64,000 nucleotides of DNA from Plasmodium relictum (GCF_900005765.1 NC_041692.1:1302001-1366000); one strand, 5' to 3'. Shown: positions 43,077 through 55,200, numbered from the stretch's first letter. Notes: a model not told the origin generated them from the sequence alone. Made by a program: numbers and translations.

Positions 43077-44633
43077 TTAATATCCTTTAATATTAATTAT
43101 TGGCAACAATTTTTTAATTATATATATAAGAGAATCTTGGTTTTTTAAGACTTCATTTAGATTCTTATATGCTTGAGGTGCTTCATCTCTAATTTTTTTA
43201 TTTGTATCGCATTTTACTCCTTTCATAATATTAACAAAATCATTTTGATTAATAATTTGTTTTGCTTTTGTTCTACTTAATAATCTGCCACAACCATGTG
43301 AACAAGAATTATAAGATAATTTATTTCCTTTTCCTTTTACTATATAAGAACCAACTTTCATATTTCCTGGAATTATACCAAATTCATCTTTTTTAGAGGA
43401 TGTTGATCCCTTTCTAGTAACATACATATAATCATTTTTTATTTCGTTGTTATCAATATATGACACCATTTCATAATTACAAAAATTGTGATGAATATTT
43501 ATAGCATTTTCCCAGTTCAAGGTACATTTTACTTCTTCATATATAATTTTTTCGATTGTTTTCATCATATATATTCGATTATATTTTGCATATTCTAAAC
43601 ATAATTTCATATCTTTTAGATAATTTTTTCCATTTTCTTTTCTTAAATCAAGATAAGCCAAGTCATTTCTTTTCATATTACTTTCTTCACTAGCTAAAAT
43701 ATCATAAAACTCTGCTGTTGTTTTACCTATATTTCTACTACCAGAGTGAATCATAATATATATATCTGAATCACCATACTCTTGTTCATCAGAAATATTA
43801 ATAGGCACATCATTATAATTTATATCAGAAGAAATTTTTATATCATCGTTATAAATGTTGTTAAATATATTATTATCCAAAGACTTTTTCATTTTATTTT
43901 TCTGTTTTGAATAGGTTGCATCATATACAATTTCAATGAAATGGTTTCCTCCTCCTAATGTCCCCAACTGCTTGAAATGTTTAAGTTTAATTATATCTTT
44001 TATATTATTACTAGCATATTTATTTATTAAATTAGTAAATACAGTTTTAGAATCAAATACTTCTTTATCGTGGCAATCAAAACTTAAAGGAATATTTTTT
44101 TTTATTTTGTTATATATATTATTTATAATTTTATCATTCAGATCTTTTTTTTTTAAATTATTAATTTTTACACATAAAATTCCACAACCTATATCAACAC
44201 CTACTCCATTAGGTATAATAAAATCTTTTGTCAAAAATACAGAGCCAATTATTATGCCTTTACCAAGGTGGACATCAGGTAATATAGCAACATGACCTTT
44301 TATAATTTTTAGTTTAGCTAAATTTTTAATTTGATTTAAACAATCATTATCTATTTTATCTGTATATGCTAATATATCATTCGAATTTTCAAATTTTAAT
44401 AAATAAGGTGGTGATTTATCAGAATGAAATCCACTTTCCTTGATTCTATAAAAATTTTTTATATTATTATTTTCATTAACAAAACAAAGATTTTTTAATA
44501 TCCTTTTTATAAATTTGTAATTATTTTTTTTTATTGATACAATTGAATTTATATAACTAATTCTAAACATCCTATTTAAAGATTTACAAAATATATATTT
44601 AAAAAAAAAAAAAATAATTATTAAAAAATTCAT
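43077..44633 (-). CDS. rtcB: Bacterial-type RtcB RNA ligase with N-terminal leader
   Basis: A 518-residue protein, about 110 longer than E. coli RtcB because of an N-terminal extension and an insert at ~240-285. All family motifs are present: AILPDVHLGKG, VGVDIGCG (Cys150), LGTLGGGNHFIE (His231), IHSGSRNIG (His296), IHHNF (His381/382), YVTRKGS, IPGNM and SHGCGR (His446, the expected guanylylated His). These Cys/His residues bind Mn and form the GMP intermediate. RtcB joins 2',3'-cyclic phosphate ends to 5'-OH ends in tRNA splicing or RNA repair. Similarity by eye is to the bacterial subclass (DLAYLD, SRTKAK and the C-terminal PQAYKNLNEVL match E. coli RtcB) rather than to the archaeal/eukaryal HSPC117 type. 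Residues 1-60 start with a hydrophobic segment (MNFLIIIFFFFKYIFC) then a Lys/Asn-rich stretch, suggesting import to an organelle, possibly the apicoplast (inference). Confidence 0.94.
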   Translation of the reverse strand: MNFLIIIFFFFKYIFCKSLNRMFRISYINSIVSIKKNNYKFIKRILKNLCFVNENNNIKNFYRIKESGFHSDKSPPYLLKFENSNDILAYTDKIDNDCLNQIKNLAKLKIIKGHVAILPDVHLGKGIIIGSVFLTKDFIIPNGVGVDIGCGILCVKINNLKKKDLNDKIINNIYNKIKKNIPLSFDCHDKEVFDSKTVFTNLINKYASNNIKDIIKLKHFKQLGTLGGGNHFIEIVYDATYSKQKNKMKKSLDNNIFNNIYNDDIKISSDINYNDVPINISDEQEYGDSDIYIMIHSGSRNIGKTTAEFYDILASEESNMKRNDLAYLDLRKENGKNYLKDMKLCLEYAKYNRIYMMKTIEKIIYEEVKCTLNWENAINIHHNFCNYEMVSYIDNNEIKNDYMYVTRKGSTSSKKDEFGIIPGNMKVGSYIVKGKGNKLSYNSCSHGCGRLLSRTKAKQIINQNDFVNIMKGVKCDTNKKIRDEAPQAYKNLNEVLKNQDSLIYIIKKLLPIINIKGY

Positions 44634-45397
44634 ATTATCGTTCTATTTAAAAAATTTTAACAAAAAAAAAAAAAACTCAAATCAACGTTAATAATACAAT
44701 TATTTATTACACAAATTGTATCTATTTTTTTTTTTTTTCATCTTTTTTTTTTTACTAATACTTCTTTCGAAATTTTAATATATATATTTTTTACTATATA
44801 ATAAATGATTTCTTTTTTCTCTTACTGATCATATAAAATAATTTTCATAATATATATACGTATATATATATTAGTGTGTTTTCTTTTTTATTTTATTTTT
44901 TTTGATTATATGAACATTTTACTTTTTAATTTTTTAGATTATTGTATCAAAAATAATACTTTATGCCCTTTTAAGAATAAAATAATTGTTAAATGATTAT
45001 CTAGTTAATATTTTTAATGAATATTTTTAATTTTTCTTTTTAATATCTAAACAAGAAAAGTACAAAGATTATATATTAAAAATTATTATAAAAACAATAT
45101 ATACTTATTACTGTAATTCACAGGAAATTTCTTATACTTAGGAAAGTTCTTATTTTATTATATTTTATTTTAATTCTAAAAACTATAAAAGGTATTAAAT
45201 GAGTAAATAGTTATAATTAAATTAATGAAAAGTTATATTTATAAAATAAAATTGTTATATAAAATTAAATGAAATTTATATAAAAAAGTAGACAATAACA
45301 AAAAAAATAAAAGAATATCCGAAACGAAAAAAACCTTTAAAAAGAAAAATATATATGCATATATGAATTTGTTATAATATAATTTTTTCTATCTTTT
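44634..45397. other. Intergenic region
   Basis: RtcB promoter and 3' flank of the beta-propeller gene. It has T tracts near 44727-44753 and A/T simple sequence; nothing further is seen. Confidence 0.7.
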
Positions 45398-46921
45398 TTA
45401 TGCTGGGGAAGTTATAACACGTTCTCCTATATCACTTAAATCATCTACAATGATATTTTTTAATAAACTAGTTGATAATGAAAATTCAAGTAGCTTATTT
45501 TTTTTTTGCGAAACAACAAAAATAGAATCACCATATATACTAATCCCTGCAACATGTCTCAATAATGGATGTTTAATAGTCTTAATGAGTTCATAATTAT
45601 GTATATCATATTCTTTTATATCGTGAGATTTTGAGCTTCCAACCATTATATGGCTATTTCTACTGTCATAAAGAACAGAAATAGGAGATAAAATTGGAAT
45701 AACTTTTATTAAATTAAAATCTTCATCGTAAACTTGAACTCCGGATTGTTTATTGGCAACATAACATTTTCCGTAGTTATCAAAATCGATACCTCGTATT
45801 TCTTCATTTTTATGTAATTTTATAACTAACCCATCTGAATTACTTTTTTTTGATTTAAGTGGTTCACCTAATTTTCCATTACTAATGTGAAATCGCAAAA
45901 CGGTTCCTGTATTTTGTGAACTGACATAAAAGTATTCGTCTTTCCTTTTTATTCCATACGGGTGAATCATTAAAGGATTTTCTTTTTCATCATGTTTTAT
46001 AAAAGTTGAAATATACTCTCTTCTATTCGAAAATTCAATTAAGCTATCTGAAAATTGAAATATTTTGGAATTATTCTTAAATGAATCGGTAACATACAAG
46101 TAATTTTCATAAAGTAATAATCCTCTTATGCTTATACAATTAAAAATCTTTCCTTCATCTTCAAATGGTAAGAGTACTGATCCTAGGAAATATCCATCTC
46201 TTGAAAATTTGCAAATATTGTGAATGGAATTTTTTTTTTTTCCTCCATGATGAGTTAAATATAAAAAAGGCTGTTCATTTATCAGTGTAGTTCTTAAATT
46301 TATATCAGTTTTTTTAACTTGATTTAAATGATTTGGAACAAATAGTTTATCATTTACATATATACCTTTGTAGTTGACTGGTAAACAATTTAAATCTTGT
46401 AATATCATAAAATTATTTAAAAAATCATAAAAAGTACTTATTTCTTTTTTTTCTAAAATTTCTAAATATTTATATAAGAGCATATTTTTTTCTATCTCAC
46501 TTTTTTTCTCGTTTTCATAATAAGAAAATAAGATTCCTTTATAAGTATTCTTAGAATATTTATATTTTTTTAAATCTTCTTCTTTATAATTTTTGTTTAT
46601 TTCTTCTTCAGCAATATCAGATAAATTAAAACCCCATTTTTCTAATCTACTGTAAATTAATTCTTTACTGTTTAGTGGAAAACCTAATGAATTAAATAAT
46701 TCATTTGTATCTTCATTAATTGTCATCGAGAAATTAATAGTATTATTATTATTATTATTATTATATTTTACAAAAATTAAAATGGTTAGTATGCTTATTA
46801 CTGATATAGCTCCTCTTATTATTAAATTATAAATTTTTTTTTTAGGTATCATATAATTTGTATACTTATTTTTATACTTATCATTATTGAAAAAAGAATT
46901 ATTTAATAAGTTACTTTTCAT
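45398..46921 (-). CDS. Membrane-anchored beta-propeller (NHL-like) protein
   Basis: A 507-residue single-exon protein. A short basic cytosolic N terminus is followed by one membrane span at about 32-51 (LIIRGAISVISILTILIFV), then an Asn run: a type II membrane protein or an uncleaved signal anchor. Residues 60-165 are helical and acidic (LGFPLNSKELIYSRLEKWGF). From ~185 to the end repeated blades appear, each a stretch such as GLLLYENYLYVTDSF, HPYGIKRKDEYFYVSSQNTG, RGIDFDNYGKCYVANKQSG, SPISVLYDSRNSHIMVGSS and VAGISIYGDSIFVVSQKKN. This resembles NHL/YVTN six-bladed propellers that face the lumen or exterior. I cannot name the substrate or enzyme activity. The start is the first Met and lies directly after AT-rich noncoding DNA. 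Confidence 0.85.
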   Translation of the reverse strand: MKSNLLNNSFFNNDKYKNKYTNYMIPKKKIYNLIIRGAISVISILTILIFVKYNNNNNNNTINFSMTINEDTNELFNSLGFPLNSKELIYSRLEKWGFNLSDIAEEEINKNYKEEDLKKYKYSKNTYKGILFSYYENEKKSEIEKNMLLYKYLEILEKKEISTFYDFLNNFMILQDLNCLPVNYKGIYVNDKLFVPNHLNQVKKTDINLRTTLINEQPFLYLTHHGGKKKNSIHNICKFSRDGYFLGSVLLPFEDEGKIFNCISIRGLLLYENYLYVTDSFKNNSKIFQFSDSLIEFSNRREYISTFIKHDEKENPLMIHPYGIKRKDEYFYVSSQNTGTVLRFHISNGKLGEPLKSKKSNSDGLVIKLHKNEEIRGIDFDNYGKCYVANKQSGVQVYDEDFNLIKVIPILSPISVLYDSRNSHIMVGSSKSHDIKEYDIHNYELIKTIKHPLLRHVAGISIYGDSIFVVSQKKNKLLEFSLSTSLLKNIIVDDLSDIGERVITSPA

Positions 46922-47210
46922 TTTTCTAATAATTATAGTATTTTAGTTAAAGTGAATAAAAAAATGTATAATGATTTTTTATTATATAATCATATATAGT
47001 TTTATTTTTAAATAAAAATATTTTAATTTACTAAGAAAATAAAAAATATATTCTTACATATACATATAGTTCATTATTATTTAAAAACTATTTGTTAAGG
47101 AAAATTTGTTTATCCTTGTTTTTTTCTCTTTATTTTTTTATTTAAATTAAATTTTATAATGAATGAAATTAGCTTAAAAATATATTTTTATATTTTGTTT
47201 GTATTACAAA

Positions 47211-47236
47211 TTTATTTATTTATTTATTTATTTATT
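47211..47236 (+). repeat. (TTTA)n microsatellite
   Basis: Six and a half TTTA units lie in the intergenic region upstream of the beta-propeller gene. Confidence 0.85.
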
Positions 47237-47455
47237 AATTTTTTTTTTTACAAATTTTTGTTCTTAAAGTATGATGGACTCCTTAATATTTCTTTCTTTT
47301 CGTACTTCTTAACTTTTGAAAAAGTTTCAATTCTAATGATAATTAAGAAAGCATATATGCTACAATAACTTTTTTTTTTTGTTTTTTGTTTTTTTTCTTT
47401 TTTCTTTTTTCTTTTTAATTTTTTGTTTTTGTTTTATTTTCTTTTTTTCTTTTTT

Positions 47456-47487
47456 CCTTTTTTCCTTTTTTCCTTTTTTCCTTTTTT
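47456..47487 (+). repeat. (CCTTTTTT)4 tandem repeat
   Basis: CC pairs occur at 47456, 47464, 47472 and 47480, exactly 8 bases apart, with six T between them. It lies inside a wider T/C-rich tract (about 47369-47496). One strand is all pyrimidine, so the tract could adopt unusual structure. Confidence 0.9.
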
Positions 47488-49220
47488 TTTTTTTTTACTT
47501 TAAAATTTGAGGCATGTGATGGTTGCACATTTAAAAACGTTAAAAGTCAGAAAAAAGAATATTATAGAATTATAATAAAACTTCTTACTTTTAAAGAGAA
47601 GAAACATAGAGATAATAATAATTTTAAACTAAAAAGATAAAGGGAAAATATTAGCTACATTTATGCATATAAATGAGACTTTTTTTTTTTCTTAAGTATT
47701 CTTTACAGGAGTAATGTGAAAACATATATAAAGTTTTAGTTTTATTATGATAAAAAATGTAAATATAGTTAAAATATGAATATATAATATAATTTAAATA
47801 AAAAATGTGTAAGATCAAACAATATAAATGCTTAATAAAACAAAATATATTTTTTTGTAGATAGAAATATTTGAGGAAATAAAATATAGCATATACATAT
47901 ACTTATGAGTAGTACAAATATATATACTTAATAAAATGGGGTACTAATATTAATTATATCTATTTAAAGAAAATAATATATTTTGTATATACCTTATAAA
48001 ATAAAAATAAACAAAAAAAGAATAATACTTAAGAAGTATAAATAATTTTTCTTTTTTTATCAGATTGAAAACTACTCATTTTTGACGCTCATTACTTTAT
48101 TTTATCATTTTTAAATTTAAAAATAATAAAATTTAAGCATCGCCGTTTTCATTTTTCATCATGTTTTAAAATTGTTAACTAAAAGATACAAAGTTTTATT
48201 TTTAAAAATAAAAAATTAATAGAAAAAAAAAAAATTCTGTTAACTTCATTTAAAAATCTTTTTTTTTATCACTTTTTTTAAAAAAGTAAAAGTGAAAAAA
48301 AATGTATACTCTAAAAATTTAATAATAAACAATACATCTCCATTCAATAAATAAAATGAATTGAGATATAATGGTAAACTTGTAAAAATATAAAGATTTC
48401 AGATAATAAAATTTAAATTTATTTTTCTTATGCACACATATATATATATTAATTAAAAAATTTATCTATATTACTTGTGAACAAATAAAAGCAGTATTTC
48501 GATATGTATTATAACTTATTCTATAAAGTAATTTTATACTTAATAGATATTAAAGATAAATAATTTTTCCTTTTATCCAAATTTGAAAGCATATATAAAA
48601 TATAAATCAATTTTCGGTAATTTGAACATATAAATATTAATATAAAATATGCTTTTCCTTATGATGCTTTAGAATTTTTATACAAAAAGTTCCTTTTTTA
48701 TTTTTATAAGAATTTTAAATGCACCTTAAAAATGTAAAACAATATTTTATTAATAAAATAGAACATGGCAAACTTTCCTCATTCTTGTTTTATTAAATTT
48801 TTATAAATATTATTCAATTATATTCATTTTAAATTATTTTTCTAATAAATGTATATACAACTTTTTTTTATCTAAAAATATTAGATTTGTGTTTTTATGA
48901 GCATACATAAAAATAAATATTTTTTATTTAAAATATAAATTAAAAAAAAAAATGAAGCGCCACATGTTTAAGTATGCATAAAAAAGTATAAGGATAAAAA
49001 AAAAAAAAGAAAAAAAAAAATTTCATTCTTTTTTTGTTTAATTGCAAAAAACTCTTTTATTTAGCAAATTTAACTTGCTACATAAGAAGTTTGAATATTT
49101 TTTTTATTTTAATTTCTTGATTATTTATTTTAAATATTTAATTATATATTCTTATATAATCCTTTCATTTTGATATTTAATTATTTTCTAATTTTTTTTT
49201 TTTTTTTTGACTACAATAAA

Positions 49221-51800
49221 TTATAATTCTTCATTTGCACTATGCAAATTCTCTAGTTCGTCTTCATTTTTTTCTAAATCATAGTCTTTTTGATCATTAG
49301 GTTCGTTTGTATCTTGTTTTTGTATTTCATCATCTATATTTATTTCTTCTTCATCTTTTTGATTGTCTCCATCTTCATCAATTTTTTTTGTTTCAAATAA
49401 AGAAGGATCTAAATCGTCAATCTTTAAATTATTGTCAACTCCCAATTTATGATTAATATGGTCATATACAATTTGAGCTAAATCTGCTGTATCTTCTAAA
49501 TCAAAACCTGAAGCCAACTTAGCTGATTGGTAAATAATTCTTATACTTTGAGTTAATTCAGGATCTTTAGGGTCTGATACAGATCTTTTTAATAGGTCAA
49601 TCATAATTGGATGATCAGGATTAATTTCTAAAATTTTTTGGCCACTCATAGCTTTTATTTGATCAGAATTAGATACATTTATTTTCATTAATTTTTCCAT
49701 TTGCCCTGATAATCCCCATTCTGTTGATACAACAGCACATGGTGCATCAACTAATCTCCTTGAAATTTCTACTTTAAAGATTTGATTTCTTAAAGTATCA
49801 GATATTACATCAATCAAAGCCTTATACATTTTTTTCATTTGCTCTTCTTTTTTTTTTTCTTCTTCTGTTAATTCAAAATTAATTTCCCCCTTTTGAATTG
49901 ATTTAAATTTTTTTCCATCATATTCCTGTACTCTTTGTATACAAGATTCATCAACAGATTCAGTAAGAAAAAGAACATCAATATTTTTTTTTTTGAAAAT
50001 TTGCAATTGTGGAATCTTTGATAAATAATCATATGATTCTCCTGATGCATAATAGATAAATTTTTGATCTGGTTTCATATTTTCAACATAAGTATCTAAT
50101 GAAATACTTTTGGGGTATAGCATAGTTTTAAATAATAGTAATTTTGCAATTTTTGATCTGTTCATATCGTCTTCATAGCAACCACTTTTTAAATATCTTC
50201 TATATTCTTTATATATTAATTTGTATGTACTTGGTTCATTAATTTTTTTTTGGATTTCCTTTTGTTTTTCTTTATCTGTTTCTTTTTCTAATTCAGCTCT
50301 TAAACTTTCTTTATATTTCTTACCATCAGTATACAATTTACGAAATGTATCTAATATCTTTCTGACAATTCTTTTTGATATAGCTTTTAAAACTTTATTT
50401 TGTTGCAACTGTTCCCTAGAAACGTTAAGTGGTAAGTCATCACTGTCTACTACTCCTTTTACGAAGCTCATATACCTTGGTAAAAATTCTACAAATTCAT
50501 CAGCAACTAACACTCTCCTTACATATAATTTGACCGAAGTTTGTTTAGTGAATAATTGATCATTAACAGATGGTGCTTTAGAAGGAATATATATTAAACA
50601 TTTAAATTCAATTTCTCCTTCTGCAGAAAAATGTATATGATATAATGGTTCATCATTAAATCCAGACAAGACACTAAAAAACTGCTTATAATCTTCATCT
50701 TTTAATTCTTTTGGTGATCTTAACCAAATAGGTTTTTGTTCATTCATTAACGTCCATTCTTTAACTCTTTTTTCAACAGTTCTTGTTTTTTTATTGGGAT
50801 CATCGGTTTCTTCTATTTTAACACTATCGTAATTGGGATCATTTTCCATTTCTTTAGCAATATCAGCTAGTACTTCTTCTGTGTAAACTTTCTCGTGTAG
50901 TAAATAAATAGGGAATTGAATAAATTGACTATACTTTGAGATTAGATCAATAATCTTTTTATCATTCAATAAATTAGTTGCATCATCTTTTAGATGTAAA
51001 GAAATTCTAGTACCTCTTTTTAAGGTAGATCCTCGAGGATCTTTGTATATAGAAAATTTGGCATCTGCTGTTGACTCCCATATATATTGATCATCATTAT
51101 TATTTTTTGTATATACTATAACCTTATCTGCAACTAAAAAAGCAGAATAAAATCCAACACCAAATTGGCCAATCAAGCTCATATCACCACCACTCTTTGA
51201 TATAGCTTCTAAAAAATTAGAAGTTCCTGATTTTGCAATAGTACCTAGATTATTAATTAAATCATCTTTTGTCATACCTATACCTGTATCTGTTATTGAT
51301 AAAATATTTTTTTCTTTGTTAGCTGAAATTCTTATTTCTAATTTTTTTTCTTCTCCTAATATGCTTTCATCAGATAACGATAAAAACCTTATCTTTTCTA
51401 AAGCATCTGCTGCATTTGATATTAACTCTCTTAAAAAAACTTCTTTATGTGTATATAACGAATTGACAATTATATCCATTAATCTTGTAACTTCTGTTTG
51501 ATATTCGTGGTTCTCAATATTATCTAATGGTTTTTCACTTTCTTCTATTTCTGGTATATTATCTTCAACCTTTTTTCTTTCTTTTTTATTAACATTTGTA
51601 TTTTCTTCAACTTGTTCAGCATTTTCTTTAGAAGATCCATCATTTGATGCTTCATCTATTCCCTTAGCATCTTCATTACTAGATTGATCCTTAGTGGTAC
51701 TATCTGTATCATGACTTTCACATACAATTTGTTTATTTTCTAAAATTATATTTAGAAGGAAAAGAAGAAACATGCAAGCATACAATTTATTAAACTTCAT
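49221..51800 (-). CDS. GRP94: Endoplasmin, ER-lumenal HSP90 (GRP94)
   Basis: An 859-residue ER chaperone. Residues 1-28 are a signal peptide (hydrophobic core FLLFLLNIIL). An acidic spacer runs to ~95. The HSP90 ATPase domain starts near HEYQTEVTRLMDIIVNSLY (98-116), with ELISNAADALEK (Asn129), DTGIGM (171-176) and GQFGVGFYS (211-219). The middle domain has LYVRRVLVADEF, LPRYMSFVKGVVDSDDLPLN and VSREQLQQNK. The C-terminal dimerisation domain is followed by a long acidic tail. The protein ends in ANEEL, not KDEL or SDEL. Insertions in the middle domain (for example DKEKQKEIQKK) are Lys/Glu-rich. Its place before an ApiAP2 gene matches PF3D7_1222300 as I recall it. Client proteins in the parasite cannot be read from the sequence. 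The signal peptide and N-E-D-G motifs make the assignment secure. Confidence 0.97.
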   Translation of the reverse strand: MKFNKLYACMFLLFLLNIILENKQIVCESHDTDSTTKDQSSNEDAKGIDEASNDGSSKENAEQVEENTNVNKKERKKVEDNIPEIEESEKPLDNIENHEYQTEVTRLMDIIVNSLYTHKEVFLRELISNAADALEKIRFLSLSDESILGEEKKLEIRISANKEKNILSITDTGIGMTKDDLINNLGTIAKSGTSNFLEAISKSGGDMSLIGQFGVGFYSAFLVADKVIVYTKNNNDDQYIWESTADAKFSIYKDPRGSTLKRGTRISLHLKDDATNLLNDKKIIDLISKYSQFIQFPIYLLHEKVYTEEVLADIAKEMENDPNYDSVKIEETDDPNKKTRTVEKRVKEWTLMNEQKPIWLRSPKELKDEDYKQFFSVLSGFNDEPLYHIHFSAEGEIEFKCLIYIPSKAPSVNDQLFTKQTSVKLYVRRVLVADEFVEFLPRYMSFVKGVVDSDDLPLNVSREQLQQNKVLKAISKRIVRKILDTFRKLYTDGKKYKESLRAELEKETDKEKQKEIQKKINEPSTYKLIYKEYRRYLKSGCYEDDMNRSKIAKLLLFKTMLYPKSISLDTYVENMKPDQKFIYYASGESYDYLSKIPQLQIFKKKNIDVLFLTESVDESCIQRVQEYDGKKFKSIQKGEINFELTEEEKKKEEQMKKMYKALIDVISDTLRNQIFKVEISRRLVDAPCAVVSTEWGLSGQMEKLMKINVSNSDQIKAMSGQKILEINPDHPIMIDLLKRSVSDPKDPELTQSIRIIYQSAKLASGFDLEDTADLAQIVYDHINHKLGVDNNLKIDDLDPSLFETKKIDEDGDNQKDEEEINIDDEIQKQDTNEPNDQKDYDLEKNEDELENLHSANEEL

Positions 51801-52138
51801 TTTTCTTAATATATTTTTACAATATTATATAAAAATTTTTATATATTCAGAACACTAAATAAATAATAAAGTTCACAAAGTTTGTATTTTCCAATTAAAG
51901 TGTATATATATATATATATATATTTAAAGAGGGAAATATTTTACACAAAATATTTTCATTAATGATGCAAATATTTTTATACTACTTTTAAATATATTTA
52001 CAAAATTTCGTTTGATCTTCTAATAAAGGAAATTAACATAGATATTCCTAAGAATAATAATAATACAAATATGTAAAAAAAAAAAATATATATGTATAAT
52101 AATTTGTATTTTCTTTTTTTTTGTTGTTCATATACTTT

Positions 52139-52201
<63 letters not shown>

Positions 52202-55200
52202 AAATATAACACAGTAAAAAAAAAAAAAATAAAAATTAAACACTATAAAAAAAAATACAATAAAAAAAAAAAATAATACGTAACAAAAATATCACAATAA
52301 AAATAAAAGATAATTACATGTAAATTTTATTATTATAAAATAAAAAAATACATAACAAAATACTCCATTAAAAATAGAATAGTAATTCAATTTCTAAAAA
52401 AAAATATTCTATTTTATTATCTTTTTTTTTTTTTTTAATATATATTATTTTTTTTAATATATATTTTTAATATAACTTTAATATTAAGATGAATTATATT
52501 TCTTTTTTTTTAAGCTCACATTTTATATTTTTTTTTTTTTTTTGTAAAAATAAAAAATATTAGAAAATTTTAATTTTGATTCATTTTTTTTTTTTTTTTA
52601 ATTTATCAAAATCGGGCTCGTTTATATTATGAAAAAATTAATGATAGTTGTGCGAAATGAACAGAAATGAAATAATAAATGTTAAATATTTTATTAACTT
52701 TTTAGAGTATTTATAAAAAATAAAAAATATCATAACTTAAAAAATACAATAAGATTCATATAAAAAAAAAGGGAAATGTGAAGTCTATTTTCTAATAATG
52801 AAAAAAAAAAAAAAAAAAAAAAAGAATATTTATTCTTGTTATATGTGATTTATATAAACTTTATTATCAATAAAATAATTTTTATACATATATATAAATT
52901 TCCTTTTAATACATGAAGCTACACATCCGTGAATTTCATTAAAATTATAAAGTTTACTAAGTGTAAAAAAGATAAAGTATCATGAAAAAAAAAAAAATTC
53001 TAAGCAAATGGTTCTAAATAAGAACATAAAAAAAGTTTGTGCGATTTTCATAGGCTTTGTTCCGAAATATTCCATTAAATTACTATTTATTTTATTTATT
53101 TATTTATTTTAATAAAAAGCGTAAGTTTCTTTTTTTCTTTTTTTAATATTAAAAAAATTGTTTAAAAAAAAAAAATCCATAAATTATAAAAATATATTGT
53201 ATTTTTTTCTTTCAATTTATTCTTCATTATTAATATAAGGTTACCATTATTTAAGTAAAAATTTCATTTTTTTTCGAACATAATAAATTATTAAAAAGGG
53301 GTTAACAAGTGAAAATAAAAGTACTTCATTAAAAAAAGGCTTTTTTTATTTTTTATTTTTATTATTTATTTACTATTTTTTTTTGTATATATTTCATTTT
53401 ACACATAATTTTAGCATTATTAAATTTGTTTTGTTATTTTAAGTAAAAATATTTTATTATTATATTCTATAGCACATTATTTTATTAAATTTTTTAATAT
53501 ATTTAGGTTTTTATATTATTATATACAAAATAATCTGAAATATAATAATAACATAACGAAATACTTTTTTTAAATACAATTATTAAGGAAGAGAAACCTT
53601 GAACCTTATTAGAAGAGTTATCTTTATAGAACTCTAAAATAATAATAAGAAAAATATCATTTTAATTTATGATTATATAAATAAGACATAATTTTTTGTT
53701 TGTGATCCTAATTTTAAGTTCTTTTTACTACTATTATTTAACTTTTTCCAAGTTATTTTTTATATTTTCTCTCTTCATGTTATTTTATTAAAAAAAAAAA
53801 ATTGAAAAATAAAAAAGTGAATAAAATAACATTACATTAATGCATGATAATAATTAATATTTTATTTATTTATTATTTTTACTTGATACTCATATAACAT
53901 TTATTGTTTTTACTGTTTTTTACAAATTAATATTTTAGAATGAAGTTTTGAAGTAAAAAAAAAAAAAAAAAGATAAAATAAAATAAAAAAAGAAATATGT
54001 ATTATAAAATAATATGTGTTAGGTGCAAGTGTAAACATTTATTGAGAATAAAGAAAAAAAAAAAATTAAATTATTTGTAATTAAATTCTAAAAATAGGAA
54101 AAATTTACATTTTATTAGAAATAAAATTTTACAATTTTAAGAAATGAGTAAAATGAAAAACTTATAATAACTATATAACATAATTTTATAAATTTCTTAC
54201 ATGTATATTTATATAATTTATTAAGCGTTTCTGCAAAATAAAAATATAAGACTTAAAGTAGTAGTACTTATCTTTTTTCTATTATTTTAAAAAAAAATGT
54301 TAATTATTATTTTGGAATGTTTTATTTTATTCTGTTTTTTTTCTTAAATGATGTAATTTTTGTCTAATTATATGTTATATATGAAAGTACAATATATAGA
54401 TATTTTAGTTTTTAAATATAGTTAATAAAATTTATTTCTTATTTTTTTTATAATTTGTTTTTCCCGATTTTATGATTTTATTGTACATATGTAACATAAA
54501 TAATTCTGTGAAATTTCTGTTTTCATTTAATTTCATTGTCCTTTTTTTTTTTTAGTAATATTAAAAAATATATTAATATATATTTTTTTTAAAATTTTTA
54601 ATTTTTTAAAAAAAATAAAAGAAAGATTTCCTCTAGACCAGTTGTTGAAAAAATATATTATATACTATTAAATTTTATTCAATAAAGAAGAAAAAGTCAG
54701 TTGATAATATATGAATATCAGAATAAAAGATAAATAAAAAACTAATACCTTTTTTTTTTTTTTTTTTTGATGAAAAAATAAAAAACAAAAGAATTTAGTT
54801 TTGTAGGATACTTTATTATTTTGTTATATTTTCTAACTTTTTTCCAATAGTTAATTTCTTAGTCTTTTTTTTTTTTTTTAAATTCTTTTTAAACCTATAA
54901 TCATTTTTTTTTTTTCATTATATAAATAATTTAATGAATAAATATATTGAACATTTGAATTAAAAATGAAGTATTACATTTAATTTTAATTTTTCTTAGA
55001 ATCATTAAATATACTCTTATTATGATTACTTTTTTTAATTTTTAAATTATCATAGAATCCTTTATTTATCACAACTAGTTTCTCAATTTTTAAGTTACTT
55101 AAAATTAAAAATACATAAAAGAAAAATGAATAAGAAAAAAAAAGTGGAATAAAAACTAAAACAAGAAACACCAGATGCTTAATAACGCATTTTTCTTATG

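Larger units (their letters stand above)
46922..49220. other. Intergenic region upstream of the propeller gene
   Basis: It holds the promoter of the beta-propeller gene and the GRP94 3' flank. Contents: a (TTTA)n run at 47211-47236, a T/C-rich tract with an 8-bp repeat at 47456-47487, and long A/T sequence. A 69-codon plus-strand open frame at 47159-47368 crosses the TTTA run and is not supported as a gene. Confidence 0.7.

Noticed and set aside
47159-47368. 69-codon plus-strand open frame
   Set aside because: It crosses a (TTTA)n microsatellite and lacks recognisable features; its last third has ordinary codons, so it was considered but is not supported.
51998-52243. 81-codon minus-strand open frame with poly-Phe
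   Set aside because: Translation of the long poly-A/T tract upstream of GRP94.
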